From Datisca glomerata (lineage: Eukaryota > Streptophyta > Magnoliopsida > Cucurbitales > Datiscaceae), in NCBI GenBank assembly GCA_003255025.1, contig QANY01002354.1, forward strand, positions 124,001-188,000: a DNA stretch of 64,000 bases, read 5' to 3'. This document shows, piece after piece, positions 24,600-36,779 of the stretch. The notes under the pieces were generated by a model that did not search any database, was not told where the DNA came from, and saw only the letters and a list, made by a program, of their open reading frames with translations. Within the stretch, counting starts at the first letter, position 1. Each line of letters begins with the position of its first letter. Made by a program: the position numbers and the translations under genes.

Positions 24600-26080
24600 G
24601 AGCAAGTCATGATTCATAAGCAATTTAAATAAAGCAAGCTTTAATTCGACATGATTATATAATGATTAATTTATTTTGTGCGTAAAATGTAGTTAAGCCA
24701 ACTTCTACTATATTTCCATAAAGATTTATCAGAATCAAACTTCTAAATCAAATCTAAATAGCATCCCCAACAGCATAAATTTATAATCTCTGAAATATTC
24801 AACAAATTAGCAAGTCTCATTGTGACTTTAACTAAAACAAAATAACAAGGATAATCAACCAACTTAATTCATAAATGAAAATTACTTTGCTATCAAACAA
24901 TCAGCCCATTATAGCAATCAATATGTCAATACCTGCAGCATAAAAGATGAAGAATTATTACCGTGATTAGTCAAAATAAGTTTGAGAGGAAACAAAAACA
25001 TAATCATATATAAATTTTGAGCTCATTTTCAAGCATAGATGCATTTATTGTGGACCATCGTCAAACCCCTCGAGTCTTTTATAAGAGTTTAAGGTCCAAA
25101 AACACTTGTACGGTTAGCAAGTATGAGTAGATTCATGATAGACGAAATCTCAAAACTATACTTAGAAAATGTCGAACTATATCAATAATCGAAGGTTTGA
25201 ATTCCTATGGTCACGATTTTAGGTTCAAAACCATGACTAAAATAACTCAATTGGACAATAGAGAACATGTAATTACATGCTACACAGATGATTAAACTAA
25301 TTTTGTACGGCGGAATGCATAAAGATCCAAGACAAACCATGATATAACACCTAAATGGTGAAACACTTACCTGTCCTTGGTATAAAAAAGAAAGAATGAT
25401 GATCACTCGCAAGAAAAAAAAATGGAACTTACCATCCCGGCTAGCTGTGAAACATCCATAAAAAAGCCAAGATTTCAGCATCGATGCAAGTTGTGATGGT
25501 GTTCTTCAAAAGTACTTGGGTGCGCTTATTAATATGGAGTCACCAACCCATCTCTAGCCATTGCAATCAAGATTCACGGCCGACAAGCACATATATACAT
25601 GTCAACAGGCAGAAGACAATTGAAGAACAGATAAAAGAAACCTAAATATGCTCAAAGCAACAAAATCTTTAACTGAAAGAAAAATTACGAAGAACGAACT
25701 CGTAAAATAATGTCTCAGATTGCTACGCTAATAGAACAATTATATTTCAATTTTACAATGCAGCATTCAAATCATCCAAAACAATTAAACATGTGAATAA
25801 GTAAAATCAGAAAAAGACGAACATCGATGGGCAAGCAATTAAAGAACCTAATTGTCAAGAAAGTACCTCAAGAATTTCACTTATTTACCTGGGGTAGAAG
25901 AGATCCCATCAATGTTGAGCAGTAACAACTCCAACAATTGTAACATACCTGGAACTTTGGATCGTGTCAACCAAAATGCCAAGCTTATTTGATTAGAAAA
26001 ATGTCGTCACAAACAAATACATTTAAGACCCTAAGATAACTGTGTACTTATACAGCTCACTACGTTCCACGGCTAGCAAT
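24600..26080. other. No recognised gene
   Basis: AT-rich sequence. A minus-strand open stretch at 25182-25481 has unconvincing composition and no recognisable motif. The segment 25500-25600 is slightly GC-richer but unassigned. Confidence 0.55.
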
Positions 26081-26090
26081 GCATAAGAAA

Positions 26091-27442
26091 TATGGGTGTT
26101 CACGGTTTGGTTTGGTTGGTTATTTGGGTAAAAATCAAACCGAACCAAAACTCACGGTTCGGTCCTATACCGAACTGAACCAAACCATGAATAGTATATG
26201 AACCGAACCGAACCGTGACTTAAGGTTCGGCTCGGAGGAGGCAGAACCTGTACCGTACAGATTTACAAAACCCAACCCAAAATTCACAAAAGCTGAGCAA
26301 TAGCAGACAGAAACAAGTAACAAGTTCAGTGAATTTCATATAACCCTACACAAATTCTCAAATTGCATATAGGATCGCAAATTTCATACAGAATTTCAAT
26401 ACAAATTTCATATCACAAATTTCATACATAATTTCAGTACATGTACCGAACAGATCGTTGAATTAGCACAGAAATCCAAACATCTCTGCACAAACTTCTC
26501 GTTCTCTTCCTTCTCTCCCAATGACCTGAACATTTCAGACATAATCATATTCATTAAACCCTAAACAGATTCAACCCTAACCTCAAATTTCAGATAAAAA
26601 CCAGATCTAAGATAGGGATTCGAAACTTACCTTTATCTCAAATTTCAGACAGAAAACCCTAACCCCAAGTCAGAGACGTGAAGGGGAAAAGAGACACGGA
26701 GACTCAGAACTCATAAGCGAATGACGAACTCAGAACTCAGAAGTGGTTTGATGATTTGGAGACGAAGGAGAAAGACGAACTCACGATTTAGGAGAAGGGA
26801 GAACACGGAGGAGAAGATGAACTCAGATCTCAGAACTCAAATTCAGGAGAAGGGAGGCGAACCAGAAGAAGGAGATGATGCGTGAAGGCGAACCTGAAGA
26901 AGAAGATTCTCTCTTCTCAAGTGAAGGGAAAAGACTTCTCGAGCAAATCTGAGGGTCTGAAGTCATTCTCGAGCAGATATGAGGGTTTGAAACCATCCTC
27001 GAGCTCCAATGCTCCACCATCTCGACTCGAGTATATCTGAGGGGGAAGGAGAGTGTTGGAACTTTAAAGAGGAGAGAGAGAGGGACGGAGAGACTAGAAA
27101 GTTTGGAGAGAGATGGAGAGAGGCTGCTGTGAGTTTGTGACTCTGTGAGAGAGGGGAAAGGGACGACTGAGAGAGGGGGGGAGCCTTCGATTTGAGAGAA
27201 GTGTGAGAGACGGTTAGGGTTAATAGTAATGTGTGTGTGTCTGTGTGTGTGTGTATATGATTTTTGAAATACTTCAATTCGGTTCAAAATTATATGATTC
27301 TTCGAACAAAAACCGAACTTACGGTTCGACAGAAATGCTGAATTAAACCGAACCGAGGTTACTTATATAACCGACCAAATCGATCATTTTCAGATCGGTT
27401 CGATTCAGTTCAGTCGGTTCAGTATCAATTTTTACACCCCTA
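26091..27442. mobile_element. hAT-like non-autonomous DNA transposon
   Basis: The left end TATGGGTGTTCACGG and the right end TTTTTACACCCCTA form short inverted termini of the hAT kind. They are flanked by near-identical 8-base duplications (ATAAGAAA at 26083-26090, ATAAAGAA at 27443-27450). Multiple GGTTCGG / CCGAACC subterminal repeats crowd both ends (26110-26240 and 27280-27420). The interior has no transposase. It holds a purine-rich region (26700-27200) and a TG microsatellite near 27231-27258. Confidence 0.75.
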
Positions 27443-27450
27443 ATAAAGAA

Positions 27451-28930
27451 ATGGGAGTGTTAAGATTCGTCACATAGTAAATGTGTGTTTTGGGATGCTT
27501 TTCATGTAAGAAATTAAATATAATGATACTAACCTACAGGCTCCAGCCATAATAAATATCAAGAACAATAAACAAATCACAAGAATAACGGAGAGAATCT
27601 TCTAATCTATACTTAACTTGATAGCTCATACTTGATGGAATACACAAGCACGTATTTATAGGTTAGGCTAGAGACCCCATCTAAGAGTTTGATATAATCA
27701 CAACTTCCTTTCATAAAAAAAATCTAGATTATCTCAACTACTCGATCTCTATTTTTTAATGGGTTGTTTAACTCTATCTCATTACTAGATGATAGTTATC
27801 GTTAGACTTACCACTTTAAATCTTATCAAAATATAATATTTAGATACATATAAATATTATAATATTAAAAATTATGATAAGTGATATGTGTACCGATTTA
27901 GATATGAAACTAACTTTTCATCCATATGATGTAACTAATGCATTTCTTGCTCAAAAAGTTTTCTCCACCCTATTTTCAGGAAGAATCTTTCCCTCATGAC
28001 ACCACACTTCGTTGAAATTTAGCCTAGAAATTGAAAAAAATCAAAACCCTAAAGCAAACATACATGTACAGCCAAACATGCTTCATTACTGTGTGATTTG
28101 AGAGCAATGATGCGAGAATAGTGGTAGAGGTGGAGAAAAGAAAGATCAGAGATGGAGAGAAAAAAAAAGAGGAGAGGAAGGGGCTGAATCGGGGGTGATG
28201 GGGGCAGAAGGGAGAAAAGGCTTTTCTATGAAAACGAAATTACCATCGCATCCTTTAACCCGACGACCCACAAGGCAAGTCAACATGGAGATGCAACCAA
28301 GTGACAATATACCCTTAAAATCCCCGCGGTAGATTACACAAAATACTCCAATCACCACTGCAGAAGCCAATCCTCCTATGTAATAAACCAAATAATAAAA
28401 GGGCATTGTAATAAATGAGTAGGTGCTAGAAAGTTGACTATTCATACTTTTAAATAAAAGTTAACTTGTTTATAATCTTTATATTACATTATATAATATT
28501 TCTCTTTAAATAGTATAAAAAATAATTTTATTCCGTTAATATAATCATCATATTAAGAGATAATTAATATATAATGTCTTTCTCTAATTTCATTCATATG
28601 ACTTTTTCATATTCCTGATATCATAATTATTACAACATTTTTATTTATAAATTTCTAACAAAAAATTATTATTGATTAAAAAAAATTCTAAGATCTCAAA
28701 TTTTATCTTGACAGAGATTCTTTTCTAACTTCATAATATTATAAAATTATTTAGTTTTACTAACAATTTAAGAACAAATTGTCATTAGATAGAAAATAGA
28801 TATTATATGAGTTAAATGAGAAAAAAATGAAATATTCAAATTATACTATTATTTAGGAGGTTATAAAGGATAAAAAGAGAATCAAACGTTTCTCCTATTT
28901 AAAGCTCTTTTAATATAGTAAAAATTAAAT
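27451..28930. other. No recognised gene
   Basis: AT-rich DNA. A 99-codon minus frame at 28146-28445 has two hydrophobic stretches but no known motif and no supporting context. I do not call it a gene. Confidence 0.5.
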
Positions 28931-28934
28931 ATAA

Positions 28935-29575
28935 CTAAAGATTATGTAATTGTACATTCTTTATTGCATGCATGCAAAAGAATAAAAACATTCATAGCTA
29001 ATGATCCTCTCTTTCCCCTCCCTTGTAAAATCTCTACAATTTCAATCATATCATTTTATATTTTCACTGATTTTACCTTACTTTTGAATTATGACTTTTA
29101 AATTATACTTAGTTATTTTTTTATTTAAACTTCATAAATTATAATATATTTTCTTATTCAAATGAGCTATGTCTAATCATTTAAGAAAGTCTAGATTCAT
29201 CACTAACAACTTATTTTATTTACTGGGCTAGATTCCACTAGACAAGAAAGTTTAAGTTCATCATTGAAATCCTATACAGATCAGAATATGAATTTTTTTT
29301 CTAGAACACTTAATTGAATTATTTGAATTATTTAAATAATTACTTATATAAAAAAACTTCTGAGCAATTTATGTAGCCACGTGTAATGCGCGTGATAAAA
29401 GACTGGTGCAAGTAAAAGTGTCTAATGAACACATCATTGTCTAACGTTAAACATTAATTTTGATTTGAATATGTGAAATACACGTTCCTACCAATCAATT
29501 ATGTATGATTACTTTCTTATCATAAAAATTAGTTTAATTTTAGTTACATGCAATTTTTTGGAGTTAAAAGAAAAT
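28935..29575 (+). repeat. Dispersed repeat B, copy 1
   Basis: Parts at 28935-29080 and 29490-29575 match 49715-49870 and 49890-49965: TTCTTTATTGCATGCA, AAATCTCTACAATTTCAATC and ACATGCAATTTTTTGGAGTT. About 400 bases between them are missing from the second copy. Confidence 0.7.
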
Positions 29576-29700
29576 GAAATAAAATTCGTAGCTAAATATA
29601 TATAAAATAAGGTCATTCCCAATAATTTAAATAATAAATTTATACAAATATATATAAATTTAGACTCTTTTACTTGCACCATTCTTTTATCACGCGCATT
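29385..29700. repeat. Inverted repeat with 40-bp near-perfect arms
   Basis: Arms 29385-29424 and 29661-29700 match in 38 of 40 positions in inverted orientation (outer sequence AATGCGCGTGATAAAAGA). The 236-base spacer is AT-rich. No target duplication was seen, so it may be a MITE or a simple foldback. Confidence 0.75.
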
Positions 29701-29729
29701 TGATAACACTTGTTACATGTTAGTGAGCA

Positions 29730-29850
29730 CGTAAGAACTGTGTCCTTGTTCACTTTGTTTTCTAAGGAAACTTAGATCTACCCTCAACAAAGGGGAGGCT
29801 TTCCTTTTATACTATAAAAGTAAATAGTTACACTAGGAAGATTGTGTGTC
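29730..29850 (-). promoter_or_regulatory. Endogenous pararetrovirus promoter-like fragment
   Basis: Matches the block at 39945-40010 in reverse orientation: an AAAGGGAAGCCTC-like region after TATA, then CCTTTGTTGAGGG. See the plus-strand copy for the interpretation. Confidence 0.55.
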
Positions 29851-29860
29851 CTTGTTCACT

Positions 29861-30478
29861 TTATTGTCTGGTATAAGGATTTAAGGTGGAAAGAAACTTA
29901 AGATGAATCCTGAAAAGAATAGCAAAAAGCACTGATCCTAGTAGATACTCATATCCATGAGAAATCACTCTAAGTTCTAAAACCTTAGATAAATTATTGT
30001 CAGAAAGGGCAACACTCGGATTCAGATATATATTAAAATATGTTGGTCCATGTGAAAGGCTAGTTTTAATGGCTCCCATAAGTGATATTTTTCAGTTAAG
30101 ACATCTACCATCTCCAAGGGTACATTGAATTTTGGTATTTTGACCTAATAAAGTCAAAGGCTTGAAAGCTATCTGGACAAGTCTTATATGCACATATTTA
30201 TATTTTTGCATGAAAGGATACATATCATGAATATTCAATAAATAAATGATATCATCATTATTCTGTAAAGGAATAGTATGCTCAAAAGTTTTAATAATTT
30301 TCCTACTGGTAAAATCATAAGTTCCAATTTTATAAATTGTTTCTAGTTTTACTTTGAGTATTGTCCATTTATCCAAACCGTCTTTTACATCCTGATACGC
30401 AATTAGTTCAGTTGCTTCTAAGGTTGAAGCTACAGTATTAGCTACGATTGAGATAGAAGGATAACTGATTTTAGACAT
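29861..30478 (-). pseudogene. Endogenous pararetrovirus movement-protein region
   Basis: On the minus strand, a frame starting at ATG 30478 carries features of the 30K-type movement protein of Caulimoviridae. These include a conserved YVHIRLVQIAFKPLTLLG block (near residues 95-112 of the frame) and, further on, a SHGPTYFNIYLNP block and a HGYEYL block. One in-frame TGA (30089-30091) divides it. The ATG follows a short leader also seen next to primer-binding-site-like sequences elsewhere in this region, so the movement protein seems to come first in the viral reading frame. That is the arrangement of petuvirus- and florendovirus-like members. It is an old integrated fragment, not functional. 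Confidence 0.8.
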
Positions 30479-30643
30479 GATTTATTGTGACCATGTATGA
30501 ATAATAAAAAAATTATAACCATTAATATATCCACAAATATATATTGGAACTTTAGCTTGATATCCAGTTTTATGGTAGTATGCGGGTGCATGCCCCATTG
30601 ATTTATGGGCGTAATGCTACGGTTGTAGCCTTGATGTAAGTCG

Positions 30644-31012
30644 TTGAGAGACGTGCTAGTTCCAATTCTGGAGGTAGTCCATTGTTTTGGTAATAAAAGT
30701 ACATCCTTTACCTATATATTTTACTATCAAAACCCAATACACAACTATACTTGGTTCATCCGCATATGCCTAGAGGTGCTCCGAACCGAACTCCCAAACT
30801 GGTTTCTCGTTTGGTGGGACAAATTTGGTATCACACTGGACATAAACAATGAACATTGGAAGACAAAGTTTATTGATGAACTCCCTAGCCTTTTTGCCGA
30901 AAAAGTTAGAAAGAAACTTAGGGATAGATACGATCAAATGGATATTAAACACCATAAGGTATTTGATTATCAGATATATGAATATCCCAAGCTGAAACAA
31001 AAATCTCTGTAA
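30644..31012 (+). pseudogene. Endogenous pararetrovirus fragment, polyprotein region after RNase H
   Basis: This plus-strand frame shares a block (FTYIFYYQNPIHN, then a Trp-rich LPNWFLVWW) with the region downstream of the RT/RNase H fragment at 38930-39085. It then diverges into KKLRDRYDQMD. It is preceded by a small inverted piece of the same region (30575-30625). Isolated fragment with no start context. Confidence 0.65.
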
Positions 31013-31019
31013 TTGAATT

Positions 31020-31480
31020 GTATCTTTAATTTTATCTGAAAATTTGGAAGCAAACTATATACTTATGTTAATAGGAATAATAGTTCCATTCGGAATGTTA
31101 TGTCCAAGGAAATAGACTTCTGTTTGGATAAGTTTCAATTTTATCATTGAAGGACTATCTCTGTGCAATGACATGAAGTTACAACAGATGATGAAACACT
31201 AGAATCTTACCAACAGAAAAGAATTAGGAGAATTTTGTGATCAGTTTGCTTATGACACAAAAATCCAGTATCCTTCTACCTCTAAAAATCCTAAACTTTA
31301 TAAGAAATTGAGAAATTAAAATCTTATAAAAAATACTCTTCTAGAAAAATACCTCATTCTAATTATCAAAATAGACTTAGATGGAAAACAATTCCATTTA
31401 GATGACCATAAGAATACTGGTCATAGGGGATATCCATTTTATCATTGTCTATCCCTAAGTTTCTTTCTAACTTTTTTGGT
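31020..31480. pseudogene. Scrambled pararetrovirus pieces (RT on minus, coat-region-like on plus)
   Basis: 31020-31160 matches the RT block at 36005-36120 (minus strand) with differences. 31185-31480 on the plus strand reads as a Lys- and Tyr-rich fragment ending in a damaged Cys/His-like motif. Joins between them are abrupt, indicating rearrangement after integration. The span 31481-32000 has further short viral-like pieces that I cannot order. Confidence 0.5.
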
Positions 31481-32007
31481 AAAAAAGTTAGGGAGTCCAT
31501 CAATGAACTTTACCTTTTAATGTTCACTATTTGAGTCAGATATTTGCATGACTTTCATCAGGAAAACATTTTATACCCCCAAAACGGTGGAGGATGAATA
31601 GATTAATTTTCGGTAGGGAAAAGTTCTGGTTTGGTATGATTCTGATAACAAAGTTCAAGAAATTTTAGTTTTATTTCAGGATCAGTTATCTAGTCAGCTA
31701 TATTAAGCTACGGTAACTAGTACTAGAGAGAGACAGATAAGGTGGGTTAAAGTATAGCAAGCGAGAATAGCATTCATGATATGTTGGAATTCAGATAGGT
31801 AATTTTTTACACTGTTTGCTTATGTCAGTTTGCTTATGACACAAAAATCAATTATACAAGAAAAATGGATGTCTGATCCATGGCAACACTCAGATTTATT
31901 GTGACCATGTAAGAATAATTTTAAAAAAATATAACCATTAATATATCCAAAAATATCCATGTACTTCTATTACCAGAATAATACATTATTAACAGTACTT
32001 CTATTAC

Positions 32008-32025
32008 CATGGCTCGGATACCAAT
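32008..32025 (-). promoter_or_regulatory. Viral primer-binding-site-like sequence
   Basis: The minus strand reads ATTGGTATCCGAGCCATG, close to the complement of plant initiator Met tRNA used by Caulimoviridae to start minus-strand synthesis. One base differs in the core. Confidence 0.6.
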
Positions 32026-32135
32026 TGTGGGGGCTAACTAACACGCACTCAATAAGTGAGAGAGCTAAACCATATGGATCTGGTGAGATCAATATGCTCA
32101 CTAACATATAACTAGCATGTCTGTCAACGATTTAA

Positions 32136-32216
32136 GTGGTTTAGCTCACTAACCAGATAGTGGTTTAGCTCACTATCCAGATAGTGGTTTAGCTCACTAT
32201 CCAGATAGTGGTTTAG
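32136..32216 (+). repeat. 24-bp tandem repeat, three copies plus a part
   Basis: Units start at 32136, 32160, 32184 and 32208 with the pattern GTGGTTTAGCTCACTATCCA followed by GATA. The array lies in leader-like viral sequence. Confidence 0.85.
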
Positions 32217-32259
32217 GTTGGATTTACATCTATTTCCCCACTAACCAGATAATGATTTA

Positions 32260-32490
32260 GTTAATCCAGCATATTAACCATTTGGCAATTATGAATGAAA
32301 TGTTTTACCCTTCGGTGTAAAAAATGTCCATATGAATTCCAGCATATCATGAATGATATTTTTAATCATTATACATAATTCATTATTTGCTATATTGATG
32401 ATGCTCTTGTCTTCTCATCTTCAACCGATCAGCATATTAAACATTTAAATATATTTAAAAATATTATTATCAGAAATGAGTTAGTTCTGT
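32260..32490 (+). pseudogene. Endogenous pararetrovirus RT fragment
   Basis: Plus-strand piece with the RT active-site block read as YIDDALVFSSS and following residues HIKHLNIFKN. It is cut off on both sides and carries a stop upstream of the active site. Confidence 0.7.
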
Positions 32491-33429
32491 AATTTTCGGT
32501 TATCTTCTTATGGGAGCCATTGAAGTTATCTTCGTATTCAGAAAACCCCTACAATTGAGAAACCAGAAATCAGTTCTCCTTCATGGACCAGTAGATTTTG
32601 ATGAGAAAAATATTCCTACGAAATTTTAGGAGACCTATAATTTCTAATCAGTTTGCTTATGACACAAAGATCAAGACCATTCATTTCAATCAGAATCATT
32701 TACCTTGGTCAACAGAACATACCTCTAAATGTAATCCCAATAACATTGGATTAAGTATCACATACATTGGATTAGTATTTCTGTAAGGGTCATGGAAGAC
32801 ACCATTTAGAGGTTTATAGTTAATTACTAATCTAGGTGCACCTCTTTCTATTTCTACATAGAAACATCAGATGAAAAATGGGACGTCACCCACGTCGGGT
32901 TGTGGTTAAGTCCACGAAGCAGGGAGTGCGTTAGGACCGTTGATCCACTTAAGTCATTAATTCCTTTACCTATATATTTTACTATCAAAATTCAGTACAC
33001 GACCATACTTGTTATAATAAATTAGCTTACTTACTCTCTCTCTCTCTCTCTAAATGGTACTATAAAAGCAGTTTTATACCTATCATGTTCAGTGATTTGG
33101 GTTTGCCAAAATTCAGATTTAAGATCAAATTTAGAAATAACTACAGAATCATGTAATCTATCTAAGAGATCTTTTTATTCAGTATGAGATACCTAATTCA
33201 TTGTAAGACATCATTTAGTGGTTTATTCAGAGATCTTTATAAGTTCCAATGGCCAAATATTTCCAGAAACCACACAATTCTTAACCATGCTAGTGGTAAC
33301 TCTATGCGTATAGAGTTTAAGCTTCATAAAGTACTTATCTAAAACCAAGGTGTATGCCTACCAACTGCATTGTTTTAATTAAGAACATGACATAAAATAT
33401 TATTTTAGGCACTCTTTTTTTATGCTTAT

Positions 33430-34015
33430 TAATGTCTATAACTGGAATTGATACTTTAGATATCCATACTAATATTAATAACAAAGATATAGTCTTTGAA
33501 TTTATAGCTGCACCTTATACGAATGAACTTGACCAGATTAAAAATCTTGTCCAGAATAAAAAAAAAACAGATAAATTTTATCAAAAAAGAAATTCTGTTT
33601 TTTACTATTGTACAAATAATTCAGCAACCTTCTATACAGAATAAAATTAAAATCATTTTAAAAGAATTTCAAGCTGAAATTTATAGTGATATTCCTAATG
33701 CTTTTTGGGATAGAAAGAAACATATTATTTCTCTTCCTTATAACCGGGATTTTGATGAGGAAAATATTCCTACGAATCTCTTTTACAAAATATATCAGTC
33801 AGACCAAGTCACTCCCCTTGGACTTGCACAACATTTTATGTTAACAAAAATGCAGAAATAGAAAGAGGTGCACCTAGAAATTAACTATAAACCTCTAAAT
33901 GATGCCTCACAATGGATTAGGTATCACATAGCGAATAAAAAAGATCTCTTAGATAAATTACATGATTCTGTAGTTTTTTCTAAATTTGATCTTAAATCTG
34001 AATTTTGACAAATCC
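33430..34015 (+). pseudogene. Endogenous pararetrovirus protease/RT N-terminal fragment
   Basis: Plus-strand frames carry the region before RT (NLVQNKKKTDKF) and then the start of RT (LPYNRDFDEENIPTN, NYKPLND, SKFDLKSEF), with a frame change near 33600, a stop near 33860 and a stop in the FDLKSG-type motif. The same block recurs at 36820-37480. Confidence 0.75.
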
Positions 34016-34198
34016 AAATAACTGATTTCCTACAGTCTGAAGGAAAATATTAGTGTAATTGTTCTGCTTGGTTAAAGGTAAAATATCTCTAACTTTTACT
34101 GATTCCAGTTGAACAAGTTTTTTAGGTATTTCCACATAAGGATTGATAACTAACGGTTAAAAGTTATCATTACTGGAAGCAAGCTCTAACGATAATGG

Positions 34199-34312
34199 TG
34201 GTATCAGAGTCGTGGATCAACAATCCTAATGCACTCCATATAATTGGCATCAGAGTCGTGTGACCAAAACAATAGTTTATGGCATAAAATATCCATGGCT
34301 CTTATACCAATT
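34199..34312. promoter_or_regulatory. Two viral primer-binding-site-like sequences, opposite strands
   Basis: TGGTATCAGAG at 34199-34209 on the plus strand is a perfect core. The minus strand at 34294-34312 reads TTGGTATAAGAGCCATGGA, with changes. The second is followed by the same leader block (GGGGGCTAACTAACACGC) seen at 32028 and, inverted, at 40560. Confidence 0.5.
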
Positions 34313-34648
34313 GTGGGGGCTAACTAACACGCACTCAATTAGTGAGAGAGCTCAACCATATGGATCTGGTGAGATCAAGATGCTCACTAACATGTAACTA
34401 GCACGTCTGTCAACAACTTAAGTGGATCAACGGTCCCAAAGAACTCCCTGCTCAAGGACATAACCACAACGCGACTTGGGAGACGTCCCACTAGTTACAC
34501 ACTAGTTGCTTCTCCAATTTTACCCAGTACACATGAAGTACTCCTTCAATCTTATTGATCCTACAGCTAGCATGGATCTATAGATATTAAATGGTATATT
34601 AATATTTATATTAATTCTAAATTGCTAAACATGTGGTCTCATAAACTA

Positions 34649-35105
34649 CTATTTTGGTGGTGGCGGCGGCTTTCCGGGCAATACAAAGCTAAATTCTGGT
34701 TTTGCTTCAGGAGCTTTTCCTTTAGACGATACGTGTTGTTTAATATGATGAAGATCCTGAAAAATAATATGGTTAGCAGTTTGAAGCTGCTTTATGTCAG
34801 TTTTTAAAATATTTATTTTCATCTTTAAATCAGGAATGGTTACTGGTTTCTCAATTGTAGGGGTTTTCTGAATACGTTTCATAACTTCTTGCATACTATA
34901 ATTTTCAGTAGGGAGAAGTTCTGGTTTGGTATGATTCTGATAACAAAATTTCAAGAAATTTTAGTTTTATTTCAGGATCAGTTATTAGGTCAGCTATATT
35001 AAGCATGGATTGTTGAGTGTCAGCTAGAACATTAAGGCTAGGTTGTCCAAGATCAAGACTATTCATCTCAATGATAGCCTTCCAGTAATTGGCTTCGATT
35101 AACAT
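34649..35105 (-). pseudogene. Endogenous pararetrovirus internal (coiled-coil) region
   Basis: Two minus-strand frames (35105-34905 and 34954-34649) share one region shifted by frame. They hold NSLDLGQPSLNVLAD, then a heptad-like helix (MKINILKTDIKQLQTANHI) and a proline-rich end (PGKPPPPPK). Position and composition fit the stretch between movement and coat proteins in Caulimoviridae, but this is an inference. Confidence 0.5.
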
Positions 35106-35534
35106 GTTACAGATTTTGGAAGAAAAACAAGGTTCAAGGTACCTAAAGTATCAATTCCAGTTATATGTATTAATAAGCATAAAAAAGCAGTGCCTAAAAT
35201 AATGTTTTGTGTCATGTTCTTAATTAAAACAAATGCAGTTGGTAGGCATACACCGGGTGCATTAACATTTAAATTAATTCTAAACTGCTACATACGTGAT
35301 CTCATAAACTACTGTTTGGTGGTGGCGGTGCCGTCGGCCAATACAAAGCTAGAGTATAAAATTATCAACAAGAAATGTAAAAACTTACAATCAGATTACA
35401 ATAGGAGATATGTTGGCTATATGTAGGAGGATGAGCAAGAGAAGTGCAAAGGAAGAAGAAGAGATGCTTCAAATCTTCAAATATTATTATTTAGAGAGAG
35501 TACATTTATAGAGAGAGTAAGTAAGCTAATTTAT

Positions 35535-35650
35535 GAGGAAACTTAGTTCTGCCCTCAACAAAGGGTGAGGCTTCCCTTTTATACTATAAAATTAAATAGT
35601 TATAGTAGAAAGACAGATAAAGTGGCGTGTCTTTGATCGATTGAGTCGTT
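35535..35650 (-). promoter_or_regulatory. Second inverted copy of the pararetrovirus promoter
   Basis: Reverse orientation match to 39880-40010, including TATA and the CCTTTGTTGAGGG block. It lies next to the minus-strand RT fragment. Confidence 0.55.
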
Positions 35651-35789
35651 TATCCTTATCTTCTTTGCCTTTTTCGGAGCGGGAATCTGCTTTATGAAAA
35701 GTAGATTTATCTTTTTCTAATAATGGGTATCTACTTTATAAAAGTATATCTGCACGTATATGTAAAGTAGAAGCGTCGGTTTTAACAAC

Positions 35790-36350
35790 CATTTTCCAGT
35801 TATGGTTTGGTAAAGATAAACAATATAATTATTTCATTTTCTCTTTTATTTTCTGGACTGCAAGGGTATGTTCTGTTGACCAAGATAAATGATTCTTTTT
35901 AAGCCTGGTATAGAGGATTGAAGCATCGTGGGATAGCTGCGGATAATAGTCTCAGATTTAATTAGACTGCCTAAAAATAATAGAAATAATATTGAGTTTT
36001 ATCTTTAATTTCATCTGGAAATTTGGAAGCAAACTCTATACTTCTGTTAATAGAAATAATAGTTCCATTCGAAATGTTATGTCCAAGGAAACGGACTTCT
36101 GTTTGGAAAAGTTTCAATTTTGTGGTTGAAAGAACTAATCCATTTCTGATAATAACATTTTTAAATATATTTAAATGTTTAATATGCTGGTCAATTGAAG
36201 ATGAGAAGACAAGAACATCATCAATATAGAAAATAATAAATTCTGTATAAAGATTAAAAATATCATTCATGAGATGCTGGAATTCAGATGAATCATTTTT
36301 TATACCGAAGGGTAAAACATTACATTCATAATGGCCAAATGGTACTGTAA
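35790..36350 (-). pseudogene. Endogenous pararetrovirus RT fragment with YIDD
   Basis: Minus-strand frame with the RT active site FYIDDVLVFSSS, then HIKHLNIFKN and FLGHNISNGTI. Stops and a frame change near 35970 separate it from the end of RT (LNYI-type block). Confidence 0.78.
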
Positions 36351-36779
36351 ATGCAGTTTACAATAAGAGATATGTTGGCTATATGCAAGAGGAGGAGTAG
36401 TCGAGTCTAATTAAAAAATGATGGTTTGAAATATCATCCAATACAGTTTGTACTGATTCTAGTAGGGTGTCCAGTGTGATACCAAATGTGTCCCACTAAA
36501 CGAGGAACTATTTTGAGAGTTCGGTTCGGAGGACCTCTGGGCATATGCGGATGAACCAAGTATGGTTGTGTACTAGATTTTGATAGTAAAATGTGTATGT
36601 AAAGGAATCAATGTAATCCGAATAACTATATTTAGTTCCATTATTGTGGATATCCAGTGTTCCAGAAAACTACCCAATCCTTAACCAGTGCTAGTGGTAA
36701 CTTATGCGTATAGACTTTAAGCTTCTTGAAGTACTTATCTGTAACCAATGTGTATGGCTACCAACTACATTTGTTTTAA

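Noticed and set aside
26823..27287. Two overlapping minus-strand frames of 104-154 codons
   Set aside because: They come from GA/CT-rich and TG-repeat DNA inside the hAT-like element, are rich in Ser/Pro/His/Thr repeats and show no family motif.
28146..28445. 99-codon minus frame with hydrophobic segments
   Set aside because: No recognisable family, no promoter or intron context; two hydrophobic stretches alone are not enough in T-rich DNA.
34199..34209. tRNA gene
   Set aside because: Only the complement of the tRNA-Met 3' end is present, as in a primer-binding site; no cloverleaf could be formed around it.
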